Part shown: positions 35,046-46,681 of the stretch, one piece after another
Position numbering within the stretch: position 1 is the first letter of the stretch
Layout of the letters: each line of letters starts with the position of its first letter
Assembly (NCBI GenBank): GCA_031213475.1
Contig: JARUPZ010000005.1
Location: forward strand, 11,169,260 to 11,233,259
DNA from: Nereocystis luetkeana
Lineage: Eukaryota > Sar > Phaeophyceae > Laminariales > Laminariaceae
DNA length: 64,000 bases
Direction of reading: 5' to 3'
Notes under the pieces: model-generated
Databases searched by the model: none
What the model was told of the DNA's origin: nothing
The model's input: only the letters and a program-made list of their open reading frames with translations
Made by a program: the position numbers and the translations under genes

Positions 35046-36396
35046 TACCTGGTACCTGGTAGAGAACGGCATGCGAGCATGCGTGCGGCTGGATGACGGC
35101 GAGTGCTCAGATGTGTTCGACGTGAGACAGGGCCTACGGCAAAGGTGTGTGCTCGGGCCATTGTTGTTCAACATATTTTTTACAGCGGTGTTGCGTGTGG
35201 CGGAGAAACGTTTCGCTGCTGATAAAGCCATCACGGACATCTTTGTGCAACTCCAACAAAAGCAGGAGAATAAGAAACAGAAGAGGGAGAAGGCACGGGC
35301 CGGGCATGCCGACGGACAGGGGAATGATAAAGAGGCCCAGACTCTGTGGGCTATGCGCTATGCTGACCATGCGGGCATAGTATCGAGATCACCCAACGGC
35401 CTGGAGAGGATGATGAGGGTGATCGTCTCTGCATGTGCCGCTTTCGGCTTGATGGTCTCGGAGGCCAAGACGGAGATAATGTGTATGCAAACGAGAGATG
35501 GGGGGAACGTGCCGATCCCCGTGACCGCAGCCGGACAAGTAGACAAACGACGGAGTTTGTGTATCTGGGCGAGGCTATCAGCGCAGAGTGGGCGGGCAGA
35601 AATATCGAGCTAACACGTCGACTCCAAAGGGCGTGGGCATGCTTCGGACGGTATAAGATTAAAATCTATGACCGCCCGGGTGTGCGCCTACGCCTGAAAA
35701 TGCGCATGCTGAGAGCCGAGGTGATCGAAACGTTGCTATAAGGTTGCGTTACTTGGAGCCCGAGCAAGACTGATTACGGTAGGCTACGGGAGGTCTACCA
35801 CAAGATGCTCCTCCGATGCATCGGCTGGCGAAAACGAAAGAACGAAGACCACATCCTATCCTATGCTAGCGCGCTTCTCAGGACAAAATCTGAGAGCGTT
35901 AGGACGACGGTACGCAGACGAAGGCTCTTGTTTGCGGGCTTTGTGACACGCATGGGAGAGGAGCGCCTGCCGAAGAGGATCATGTTTGGGGAGATGGTTG
36001 GGGGTAACGGGTTACTCCGGAGGACAGGAGTGGGACTGTATGAGGTACCTTGACGAGGACCTCAAGGAAATCAGCATCAAGCTCGAAGGGTGGCGCGAGG
36101 CAGCACAGAAAGCCGGCAGATGGTTCCCACGGGTCGAGGAAGGGCCGGAAGCCTTCATGCGGAAATGGCATACAGATGAGAAGGAGGCATCGGCAGAACG
36201 GCATAGAATAGCTGCAACCACGACCACAGCCGTAGACGCCAACGCGAGTGCGCAGAATGGCATGGAAGAGGGGGTGGCGAAAGGGGGACGAGGGGGGATG
36301 GGCGGGGGAGGGGTTGGGGGCGGTTTGCCCAACAGACTGAAGCCTGGTTATGGCCATCATCGTCATGACGCACTCCCTTCTTTGGGACCCAAGTAA
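35046..36396 (+). mobile_element. LINE (non-LTR) reverse transcriptase fragment, decayed
   Basis: The reading frame 35,071-35,613 contains RQGLRQRCVLGPLLFNIFF (the RT motif B region) and MRYADHAGIVSRSPNGLERM. The catalytic YADD-type motif reads YADH, so the second aspartate is lost. The frame then shifts near 35,540: EFVYLGEAIS, RRLQRAWACFGRYKIKIYDR, stop at 35,741. It continues with MLLRCIGWRKRKNEDH and RRRLLFAGFVTRMGEERLPK, and shifts again to EGWREAAQKAGRWFPRVEEG, ending about 36,396. This is the RT plus C-terminal region of a LINE-like element. The 5' end is truncated just after a doubled TACCTGGTA. It lies in the same orientation as the transporter intron that contains it. Not functional. 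Confidence 0.85.
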
Positions 36397-36649
36397 CTAG
36401 CATGGTGCCACCTGGGCAACTTTGCGTGTCTGTATGCTCCAGTGCCTGCCTTTCGCATTTTCTTTCCCCCCCGCCCCTGATTAGCGCTTTTTGTCCCTTG
36501 GTTTTTTCATATTTCTTTAATTCCCGTTTGTACCTCTTTGTGTCCCTGTTAGTATGGTCCGTTTTGCCTTTTTTGCGTTTTGCTATCTGCTTCAGTTTTT
36601 TATTTTATTTTTTTGCTTCGCTTCATCTTCTTTTTTAGGTTTTTGTCTG

Positions 36650-37492
36650 CTATTAGACCTATGCCAATGGAACAGCGAAGTTGCAATAAAACGTTTGAAT
36701 TCAAAGACACCCGCCAAAAAAAATCAGAACACGCTTTTTATGGTCCACCAAAAAAAAAAAAAAGTTCCTAACTATTGGAAAAGCCCAAAAAAAGCAACTA
36801 TGGGGCCGATGTTGCGCCAACATCAGCTTGAGAAAAACTCAGGCCGATCTTTAGTTCGAAGCGGCGAGATTCCGAGTCCTCGCCAGACATCGATCAACAA
36901 AACCAACGATTGCGTCGTGAATTCTTCACGAAGTTCGCTGGTTAGGGGCTCCGACCCACCCTAGGGTCACCGTCTTCACAGCATGGCCGGTGTCATGTGG
37001 CGGGAGCTGACCTGGCGTCTGATAAAAAAAACATTAGGCCGCTGGTTTGCACAAAACAGAAGACAAAACCTCTCCATCCGTCTCGAATGGCAAAAAAAAG
37101 ACTTTTTTCAGGTTTGGGATGATACCATAGGACGCCGCCGGCAAGCTCTCGCCCCCTAGACCATGGATCCGCTTGATATCTTCGAGGCCGTCATCTCTAT
37201 TCGTTGGGCTTGCCAGATACCGAGTGGGTTGGCCGTGTGCTGAGTCTATGCCGAAATCAAGTATCGATCGTCGCACGAGCTGGTTTCGATGACCGTGTTG
37301 ACAATTTGCGACCAGAAAAACTCAAATTGCGCCCCCTGCAGCCGTTGGGGGGAAAAAAAAAAAAAAATCATCATTTTTCTCTTTTTTTCCCACAGCGGCG
37401 GTACGAGAAAAATTTCGGCTGTTTTTTTTAAGCGATATATTTGAAAAAAGACTTTTGAACTTCGCTGTACCATTGGCATAGGTCTTTAATAG
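36650..37492. mobile_element. 843-bp MITE-like element with terminal inverted repeats
   Basis: The left end is CTATTAGACCTATGCCAATGG followed by AACAGCGAAGTT. The reverse complement of the right end is CTATTAAAGACCTATGCCAATGG followed by TACAGCGAAGTT. That gives an imperfect TIR of about 33 bp. The interior has A tracts and no transposase-like frame. Non-autonomous DNA transposon is the simplest reading; superfamily not assigned. Confidence 0.65.
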
Positions 37493-37597
37493 TCTCCTTT
37501 TTGCTTCCCAGGTGTCCGCAGTGGTGGAGTGCGTATGCTTGTTTTTTGTTTTAGCCTCTGTTTTACTACCGAGGTATTTCTTCCACTCCCGAGTTAT

Positions 37598-37647
37598 GGA
37601 GCCTGTCCTGCCACCACGGACTATACTGTATTGTGAGTTAATGTGAG

Positions 37648-37690
<43 letters not shown>

Positions 37691-37925
37691 GGCAACTTGT
37701 TGGGCTCCAAAAATTAAAATTTCAACATCATCGAAAAGGAAATTCGAATATAGGAAAGTCGGGTACGCGTTTGTGTACAACCAACGGCAATCGTGGCGAT
37801 CCACAAAAGAATTTTGGACGCGCTTCCAAAATAGACTATTGCTTCGCGTATTTTGTTGTTGTTGTTGTTGTTGTTCTCACATTAACACCCAATGCAATGC
37901 AGTCCGTGGTCGCAGGACAGGCTCC
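37598..37925. mobile_element. 328-bp hairpin element with ~55-bp inverted repeats
   Basis: The left arm begins GGAGCCTGTCCTGCCACCACGG and continues through GTTAATGTGAGAACAAC into (CAA)n (37,656-37,690). The right arm is its reverse complement: (TTG)n (37,853-37,875), GTTCTCACATTAAC, then CCGTGGTCGCAGGACAGGCTCC. A third, solo end lies at 38,868-38,955. No ORF. The triplet runs on the two arms are complementary, so the single strand can fold into one long stem. Confidence 0.65.
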
Positions 37926-37939
37926 AATAACTGTGGAGT

Positions 37940-38400
37940 GGATATCGTGGGATGAGTGCAAAATGTCCTCTCGATGGCTATCGATGGATAGCTTGTGCTA
38001 TCTAGTGTCGCCGGCAATGTTCATCATTAGGCATATCGCACAATCCAGCGTGGCCGGCAATGGCTATCGATAGACATCTCGCACAATCTGTAGTGGTAGA
38101 CAATGGCCGTCAAACGATATCTCGCACAACCTATAGTGGCCGAGTATGGTCATCACTAGACATCTCGCACAATCTAGTGTGGGCGGCAATGGGCATCGAT
38201 GGACGCGGTTCATAAATAGTGTGTTTGACAATGTCTATCGATCGACACAGTCACCAGCCTATAGTCGCCGACAATATCCATCGATAGATACCTTCCACAA
38301 TTTTTCGTGGCAGACAACCCACATCGATGACCCCCCCCCCCCCCCTCGTCTATTATGGAAGCAATGTAATACGATCGTTGTGGCCATTGCCTAGAAGAGT
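37940..38400. repeat. ~42-bp ATCGAT satellite, main array
   Basis: About ten units of 42-43 bp on the pattern GTGGCCGGCAATGGCTATCG-ATAGACATCTCGCACAATCTA, for example at 38,051, 38,093, 38,135 and 38,178. The array ends at a poly-C run (38,330-38,345). All three clusters of this family lie in MFS intron 1. Confidence 0.85.
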
Positions 38401-38867
38401 GTTGGCCGGCTGCACGACGTTTGCAACGAAGCAGAATTTTTTTCTATTGCGGACGACGATACCGACGTGCAGATCGCGCTGCCCAGTTTGCAAGTCAAAC
38501 ACGCCCGTACAGACCCGAGTTCTAAAAAAATGCAAAACCTAACTTGGTCCGCTTGAAACCTGATCCCACGAACATTCTCCTCATAGATAATCGATCCGCC
38601 AACAAATGTCCAGAATCCACCAAACTCCAGATTTCTCTGGACATTTGTGTCAGGGTTTTCAGAAGGGCTGTTGCCAAAAACAGTTATTATCCCTGGATAT
38701 ATTAGGCCCAACCCAGTATCCAACTGAAACCAATATAAGGGCCACGAGCGGTGTTTTGTCCATGAAACCAATTTACAAAGACTGACTGCGTCTGAGCGCC
38801 TGAAAAATAAATGCGTCGCCCGCATAATCTGAATTGTTTTGTTTTATTTAGATCGTTTTTGGTGTCG

Positions 38868-38955
38868 TTGTTCTGACACTATCAATAACTCATCGCCACA
38901 ATACAATACAGTACGTGGTCGCAGAACAGGCCCCAATATGTGTAGGGTGGAAGGG
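38868..38955. repeat. Solo end of the 37,598-37,925 hairpin family
   Basis: It matches 37,865-37,945: GTTGTTCT, CACAATACAATACAGT, CGTGGTCGCAG-ACAGGC and CCAATA-GTG. No matching left arm was found nearby. Confidence 0.6.
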
Positions 38956-39022
38956 ATACCTCCTCGGTAAACTACCTCCTCGGTAAACGTTCAACTAGCA
39001 AAAAATATTATACTGAATCACA

Positions 39023-39235
39023 TCTATACCTCAGATCAAAATGAAAAGTGAGGTCCGCGCACGCACGTATAAATAAGGTACATGCGGTACGCTATACATG
39101 CCACCACAGATACCGAGAAGACCTGAGACCACACGCTACTACCCTGAACAAATAGATAACATGAAACTAAAACTCGACGTCGAGGAATCCAAATCAAACA
39201 AAAACAAACAAAAATTAAAAAGGGCAGGGATATGA
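39023..39235. repeat. ~190-bp dispersed repeat, copy 2
   Basis: Partner of 31,742-31,935, same orientation. It is followed at 39,244 by one TACCAGGTA motif. Confidence 0.75.
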
Positions 39236-39691
39236 AAAATAGTTACCAGGTATATTCAAGTATGCAAGCAAGCAAAAAATGGAAAGGGAACCACGCAAGG
39301 GAGCGCTCATTTTTTTTGCAGATGGCAAGCTCCCACGCAACGCGAGGGGTGTAGAACGGAGATAACAACACCAGGGAATCACATTGAAATATGTCAAAAA
39401 CTCTAAGCGGAATATACAGAGACGAACAAAAAAAACGGGGTAATCGAGAAAAAACAGGGACACAAAGAAGGAAAGAGGGGGAAAAAAGGAAAGGACAAGA
39501 AGGGGCAAAAAACGTGCTTGTTGTCATCGGCCATCGAAAACATCGGAGATCACATCATACAGCCTCAAGCATATCGTGCACCAAACATATTATAAGACAC
39601 ATCAAACAAGGTCAAACGTGCGCAGTCAAGGGTATTGGGCCAAGTGTTCCCCAACGAAACCGAGAAGTGGTGTGTCAAGGCATGTCGAGGC

Positions 39692-39770
39692 AAACTTACT
39701 GTCTGTCAAGTGGTGAAAAGACTGTCTCCTCAACTTACTGCCTGTCAAGTAGTGAACATACTGTCTCCTC
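39692..39770. repeat. ~39-bp tandem duplication
   Basis: AACTTACTG(T/C)CTGTCAAGT(G/A)GTGAA followed by ACTGTCTCCTC occurs twice in a row. It creates a repeat inside an otherwise meaningless 159-codon frame at 39,391-39,870. Confidence 0.8.
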
Positions 39771-41866
39771 TCTGCTGACCTCTATGTCCTACACCCCGGA
39801 CAATGATTCACATGGCCGAAAACACGGCGGCACGCCTATGATGGTACCTGCAGCCCGACAATGTGATTGAGTTGACACGGAGCACCGAAGGCGAGAGCTC
39901 GAAGCGCCCAACGTCGGTTTGGCCCATATGCGAAAAACCTCTGTCGTAAAGCGGTGCGTCCAGGCTTGGTCCGTCAGTACCTCGTGGTTTTGCCGTACTG
40001 ATTTGGAGAGCTGTACAGAACCAATTTAGACCAACCCGACATATACAGAAGCGGACACCCTTGGACGAACTCGTGGGACTTGTTTCGCTGCACAAGTAGT
40101 CTCGAGTTGGTCACTGTCGGAGTGCTGCTATGGTCGTAATGGTGTTTTGCGAGCGGCAATATTTCCATTGTGGTTTCGCTTCATATCCTGTCTACCCACA
40201 CGACGTACTCCAAACTTGCCTCTACTATATGTTCACCGGTACGGGCAAAAGCACGAGTACTACAGCGTTTTAGTTTTGGATTTTCTAATCTGCACAACAC
40301 AGTTGCTGTGTACGCTTGCCTTCAGGCCCTATATCAATGTACATACTTTTTTTGCTATATCTCTTGGTACGTTCAATATATCACACGATGTTTGTCTGAT
40401 GCCAACGGGTGAGCTGGCTACCATAACGTCATGAGCACTTACCGTGAGTGGGCAGCTAGCACAGCCAGGTGAGATCTGCTATTACTAACAGGGACATTCG
40501 TGCAGGGAGAAGAACTTGCACGGTGAAAGTCATCACCGGATTCACAGACGTGCGCATCGTATCTTCTATTAAACGTAAAGATTGAAATAATCGACTAGTT
40601 TCCCAAACAAAACGTAGCCTGGAACATTTTACAATTTTGTGTTTGCCTCTCGGCAGTATAGAGCTCGTGAATCTTCCTTGGGAGCAAAATGCCACAAAAT
40701 AAGTCCGCGTCGCTTTGTGCTCATACAGCCCCCCGGAACACACGTACGAACCGAAAAAACACTTCACATTTATTTACTCGTAGGTCAAACGCACTCCGCC
40801 CTCAGAAGCTCTGCGCGCCTATGTTGTCGTAATTGGTTTGCATGCATATCGTGCTACAATCAATGCGTAGTTTTCAAGACGCGTGGAACCAATCATTTTC
40901 GTAATAGCATCGGAGCAACACCACCGCCTGCAGGTCATGGCGGTATGTACTCCTTGTGCATATTATGTCAGTCCATATGATGCGCGCGTCGTACATCATA
41001 AGATTTGATCTGAACAGTATTCTCCAGACAATCAATGCTCGACATGCACCACATATGCGGGCCGGAATGGTCCCCCGTCCGGCATAGTTTGTCTCTGGCG
41101 CATACAACGCGCACTCTATACTAATTTTTGAAAAAGCTTTTGTCACGTTTGGATGCTTCAATTCGCGGGAACGTTCGTCAGGGGCACATAAGGTAGTACA
41201 CCATTCACCTTTGTGCTGCTGCCAAACTAATTCTGATGGCATTTCTATGCCCCCATTGCCATAACTAAACCGCATTCAAACGCGCAAACATTTCCATGGC
41301 ATGGACGACTGCAGAGTCACCCTCCCCCCCTTCCCTATCTCGAGCGGCTTGATGTTCTGTATACTATCTGCTCAAACTGAAGGTCGTCGCCTTTTCAACA
41401 TGCAAAGCCTCTGTCGCGAGTGGCAATTGCTGGGCCTCCGCTACCGACAAAAGCTCAGCAGTTGGCCTTGATGGATGCACTATTCGCGCAAGCAGCGCTC
41501 TTCAGTTCCCTGGTGTTGGTGTATCGGTGATGCCTGTGTCACCACCGTGAGACGTGGGGTCTGGAAAGAACAGGTAATTGAGCGTAAACGCAGCATGGAA
41601 AATACCGGAACTCCACAGGTCCTCGCTCGAGAACCCGATACCTAATAAAGAACGAAAATGGACTGGGTTTTACTCGCTGTTCTGGCAGTACGCCTCAACG
41701 TGACCGGCCGTGATTTTTTAATTGGGGACAACGACGTCTGTTGAACCGGTGTGCATAACCTCGGGTACATGCGAAAGCCACAACCTGACATGCGTGTTTC
41801 ATCCAGGTAATGAAAAGGTACGTACTGGAATGAAGGTAAAAAAGGGCATGCCAGGAGCGCAGACGA

Positions 41867-41915
41867 ATGCCGATGTGCTCAGACGAATCTAAGACGTGTT
41901 TAGACGAACCTTCTC
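41867..41915. repeat. Fragment of the foldback-element repeat motif
   Basis: CAGACGAATCTAAGACGTG and TTTAGACGAACCTT match the internal repeats of the right arm of the 1,697-3,540 element. No matching opposite arm is seen nearby. Confidence 0.5.
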
Positions 41916-44900
41916 ACACGACCTATGCTGTCGGTGGAGTGATAAATTTCCTTAAGGGGACGATTCTCCCTCGGCCGCAGCAGCTACAACCTACCCTTCC
42001 CATGACTACTGACGTTCTCGTTTTCGTACGTCACAACAGCGTCACACGCTTAGTTGGCCGCTCGTATCGTTCCGACCGCCCCACTCTCTCTGTCACCACT
42101 CCGTAACGCGAAACCGATCGCCGAGACCACCACCGCCGCTGCTACTACAGCTACCGCTTGTTGTTGCTAACGCAACCGTTACTGCGACTATCGTCCGTTC
42201 AACAACTACTCTCTTCGATAATCTCACTAACGTCATCCGTGCTGCAAGCGTCGCGTCGACATAACCTAACTTCAAATACCTACCACAAACGCTGCAAATT
42301 CGTTTATTCGCTCGACCCCATCGTCAACATGAGGATATTTTCAGTCGTTGACGCTGCCGAAACCGCTGCTACACTACCGGTAATACCACCGCCACTCTCG
42401 CACCTATACTGAAACTCCAGGCCTCATCGACTCCCACCGCTTATGAGGCTGCTTCCGCGTTTTTCATTACTTGCGTGCGTACAACAGGGTACAACGCGGG
42501 TTTGTTGACTTCAGCTTTCATTTTCGGCCGCCTGATCTCTTCGCCCTTCTGGGGGGTAGTCTCAGACCGTTTGGGCTGATGATGAGTGATGATGATAGGC
42601 CTTGTGACAACCGTAGTATTGTCGACACCCTTTGGCACTACGACAGTGTTCGCATGGGCCGAATTGTTCAGGTGAGGAACATGCTTTTAAATCTTCCGGG
42701 TATTTTGTTCGTCCCACTTGGTCTGACTCGCGGAGCTCCTTTGTTTAAACACTGTTTAAATTGATTTCAAAACAGTCGGCGTAATTCAAAACGTATGGTT
42801 CACCGGTCGCCGGGGCCTCCGCTTTTCATATCACGGGGGTAGCAACACATGTTCGTGGAGACATGGAACGAATGTAGGCAAGACAACAATAGAGCGACAA
42901 ACTCTCGACCCGGTACGTGAGTTAGTGGGGTTACATGTTTCGATGTCTCCACAATAATATGTTGACCGCCCATTGCACACATGGGGATGTGTTGTCCCGT
43001 CCACTTCGTTTAAGATTCTCACTGTATCCCTAGACATTGAAATTGTATGTCGGGGGGGGCTGTTTTGTCGTCTCCAACGTCACGTTTCCGGACAGAATGG
43101 CAGCCTCACATGTTAGGAATTTGAGAATAATTAGATACACCCCCCCCGCTTCACCTCGGCATGATCATGCACCGTGTTGTGTTTTCCATACTTCTGCCGT
43201 AGTAAGGAAAGAGGGGCGGGGGGTCGCTTGTAAGTTATTCCATCTCGGCCCTCTAAGAGCCATTTCACCAAAGTACTGCTCTATCGTTTTTCACCAATCT
43301 TGATCGTTTAAGCTTCGTTTTATTTCCAGATATGTATCGCCATGAAATAGTGTAGTGCGCTGCACCAATAAAACGAGCTACGTCAAAGTCTACGCAGCCA
43401 CAGGGTCACGCTCCCGGAGTAGTGTAAATATTCTAGTGATTTTTGCGGTAGCAACGCTACCATAGCCCCAGTCTGCGTCTTGCCGATACGAACACGTGCC
43501 AACGTTTCTTCCTTAGAGAAGGCACATAATTGCCTGCTGAGTCTCGTTCCGCACAGCGAGTACCATTCAGAGCATGCATTTAATACAGGAAGTGTAGTGT
43601 ATCACCAGTAACTAACTCGAGCAGCAGGATGCTTGTAGCTATCAACGAGGTTACGTCCGCTGGACCCCGGTGGTTAGGTCGGTCTCTTGTCTCAGCCATA
43701 GTGGAAGGGGTCGATTTGTTTCGAGTAGCGCACAGTTGATATTGTCTCTTCGAATATATGTTTCGGCGCCAGATTTTTGCTGGGGCTATTTAACGGCACG
43801 ATACCGGCGACAAAAACCCTCGCTCCGGGCATATGCGGCATAGAACACCAGATCGTGGGCATGGGCGTCATAAACGGTGAGTCGTTTTGACGAGGTCGCA
43901 TGTTTCGCCTATTGCAGGGCATTAACGCCGGGAGAAAACAGAAACGCCGCTGCTGGAAGTGATACTCACACGTGTACATCAAAATATCCCGCCATCTGAA
44001 TGGGCGGTAGTGCGGCCACAATGTTTGTTGCACCACCTGGATGGTCTGTAAACACGCATCCATGACTAGAGGCTATAGCCGGCACCTAATGACTGAGCAT
44101 GTTACTTGTAAGCGTTTGGGAGCAAACAAACACAACGAATTAAAGTAACATACTAAACTTCATACGTACGGCATCATACCGCGGGAGTGATTCTCGAAGG
44201 ATGCTTTCGAGTGCCTCTGTAGTGGGGAAATGGTCCACAACACCACCCCATCAGGACGGAAAGGGTCGTGCACTCTTTAAACCTCTGGGACAGAGCTGCC
44301 ACATATTCATGGCCGCCCGCTGCCCGCTGCCCTCTGGGCGTAGTCGAGAACGACAAACCTGGAACTTAAACCTGTTTATGTGTACGTGGGATGATGGTTC
44401 TCAGGTACATGGTACGTTGTAACCTGTTTTCAGCGTCCCTACTACTCTGATAGCAACCATGGTGATGTTACAGAAACCCGTGAATTCAATGTGGTAGCTA
44501 TCTGAGACGTGGCCTGTAGTGACGTCATGCTTGTGCTAGGAGCAGTTGGCGACAATGTCATGCTAAGTTTCTGAAGGAGGGGGGAGGGACACTGAAAAAA
44601 AACGGATTCACGAGGTGACAAGGCGACGTGTTTGCCCTATCATCGGTGTGTTACACACAGTGATGTTGAAGGACCCATGTTTCACGAGGTTTCCATTGTT
44701 TTACCTCGCTTCGTGCCGAAGCTACAACATGGTTATTACACCATTGCGGTTCGCTTGCTGTTACCCCTCCAAAGCAAACAATATGATGTTTAGTGTCATA
44801 CGCCGGCCAAGTCAAGTCGCATTTCGGCCAAGACGAAGTTGACGCTACAGCTCCCCTTCTCCGTGGTCGCTCTCAATCTTATCTATTCAATGGTTCATAG

Positions 44901-46681
44901 GGAGACTCTCCGCTGCAGACTAGCCGCAAACTGAACTGGTTTGGTACGATGCCATCCTCTCACGTGAGGTTTTTGTTGCGTGAGCTCTGAGATCTGAATA
45001 TGTTGCTGCTGTTGCCGTGGGTATAATTCTGTGTTGTCAGACCACCTCAAGTTTCAACGTTCAACATAAAGTGAAACGCCCGCGTAACCCATCCAGCACG
45101 TTCATCGCAAGAACGAAACGAGTTTCGGCCTGGCTGTTCCAAGGCTGAAGCTGCTGTGTCCTCCGCCAGATACTTCATAAGACTCGAGCTATTGGACGGT
45201 CGGATACAGAGAGCGTGTGCCAGCGTTGGTGGTTGAGGGGGAAGATCACCACTCCGGGCGTATAGTTCCTTTCCACCAGCTGGTGACGTGCAGCCGGAAA
45301 CTCGACGTCCAGTCGCCGAAAACACAGAGATGCTGGCCAGTGGGTGTGGCGATTCGGTGCGTAGTTATTTGAGTGTCCACAACCGAAATCCACTCACCGC
45401 CCCCTTTTCAACTTCTGCTAGACTGTCGCTGCTCTTACTTTTTAATTTTCGATAAAACTCGACCAATTTAATTTGCCTGGTCGCTCGGAATGGTCGTTGG
45501 TCCTGGGGTCGGAGGCGTCTTGGCGCAGCCGGCGGTGTACTTCCCTGGTACTATATCGGAGCACGGGATATTCGCAAGGTGCCTCTTCGGATAGTCCCTG
45601 TCGTAACCGTCGTGTACTTAGTAGCAACGGAGAAGGGGGGAGGGCGACACTAATGCGCCGCTGGAACGTCTCGCGACGTTCGCGTGTCAGCCAGTATTTT
45701 CAACTGAGTCCCCAACGCGGAAGGGGTTCGAGTAACACATTTGAACGAAGAAACCACTGTATGACGGGGCTCACGGCAGGAATTAGGGGCGTTATTATTG
45801 TCGATGGGCCTCTGTTTGCCAGATGTTTCGCATGTTTTAGATTGTGTGAAATCGTATCAAGATACGGACGTGTTACCGTCACAATTGTGGTTCTTCAAGT
45901 AAGTATGGCAACGAATCGTAGCCTCTTCGCATTCACATGTTCCGGGGCGAAGGAATCAATCGGGAAAACCGTGAAGGCACGAAAGCGCTAAGAAAGGAAC
46001 TCTACAGAAAATGAAATACATTTAGGGCAAAAGGCCCTTTGAATAACGACGGTACTCACCCAATACCACTAAAACCCATTTTGCGTGTTATGCATGATAT
46101 GCCTAGGCCATGGCATCGCTAATCTGGTTTCCCTTTCATTGCGATTTAAGGTCTGGTTATGGCTGCGGTGTACAGCTCATCTAGTCAGAAGCCTCTGAAA
46201 ATCTTCCATGCGCCCGTGCCATTGCACACCACTCGGGGCAGCGTCGGGACTCAACACCAGGGCGCGCACCCCGCTCATCAGCGACACATGCATCACTCTC
46301 TTTTTATCCTCTCGTTTTTCGGTATGCTACGCTCTACCCACACAGAATCCGCACGTTGTTTCACGGTCGCGTGCTACGTAGCTACCCTTGTGCGAACACG
46401 CATGATTGTTCGCAGCGACTCTCGTTGGGCGTATTATTGTGTCAAGCTAAGGGCGCACGAGTTACATATATACGATGTACAGAATTCCCAACTTCGTGTT
46501 GCAGTTGGCTGTTGACGTAGTCATTGTTTGGGGGTTGTGTTGGCTTGCTGTGCCGGAATAAAAATTGCAGGCATCCGTACCTTCTGCCAAACCTGGCCGG
46601 GGCTGGTTTGTCACTCCTGGCGTTGCCGCTGGCTCTTGTTTACCTCAAGCAACACGGACGTCATGAGAGCATTACTCCAAC

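Larger units (their letters stand above)
32142..46681 (+). pseudogene. Major facilitator superfamily transporter, N-terminal half, exons 1-5
   Basis: Exons are 32,142-32,283, 42,488-42,671, 43,773-43,876, 45,476-45,578 and 46,571-46,681. Phases join exactly (1, 2, 1, 2, and 2 at the open end). Exon 1 encodes TM1 and YAGFMVGYLGVIDD. Exon 2 has TM2, motif A GVVSDRLG and TM3. Exon 3 has FLLGLFNG and EHQIVGMGVIN. Exon 4 has GMVVGPGVGGVLAQPA. Exon 5 has YLLPNLAGAGLSLLALPLAL (TM6). The layout resembles ZIFL-type MFS exchangers of small solutes; the substrate is unknown. Intron 1 is 10.2 kb and full of repeats. Three in-frame TGA codons (42,577-42,585) replace the basic residues after motif A, and exon 4 is preceded by TG, not AG. 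TM7-12 were not found on this strand. The donors of exons 1, 2, 3 and 5 are GTGAG. Probably a pseudogene. Confidence 0.8.

Noticed and set aside
37598-38400. Possible CRISPR array (regular short repeats)
   Set aside because: Repeats are contiguous and degenerate without unique spacers, and the genome is eukaryotic.
39391-39870. 159-codon ORF inside MFS intron 1
   Set aside because: It is made of purine-rich sequence plus a 39-bp duplication and shows no domain.
43692-44063. 123-codon minus-strand ORF
   Set aside because: It is the antisense shadow of MFS exon 3, whose plus-strand reading fits the family and the splice sites.
45473-45991. 172-codon plus-strand ORF
   Set aside because: It overlaps MFS exon 4 in another frame and has no domain; exon 4 explains the coding signal.
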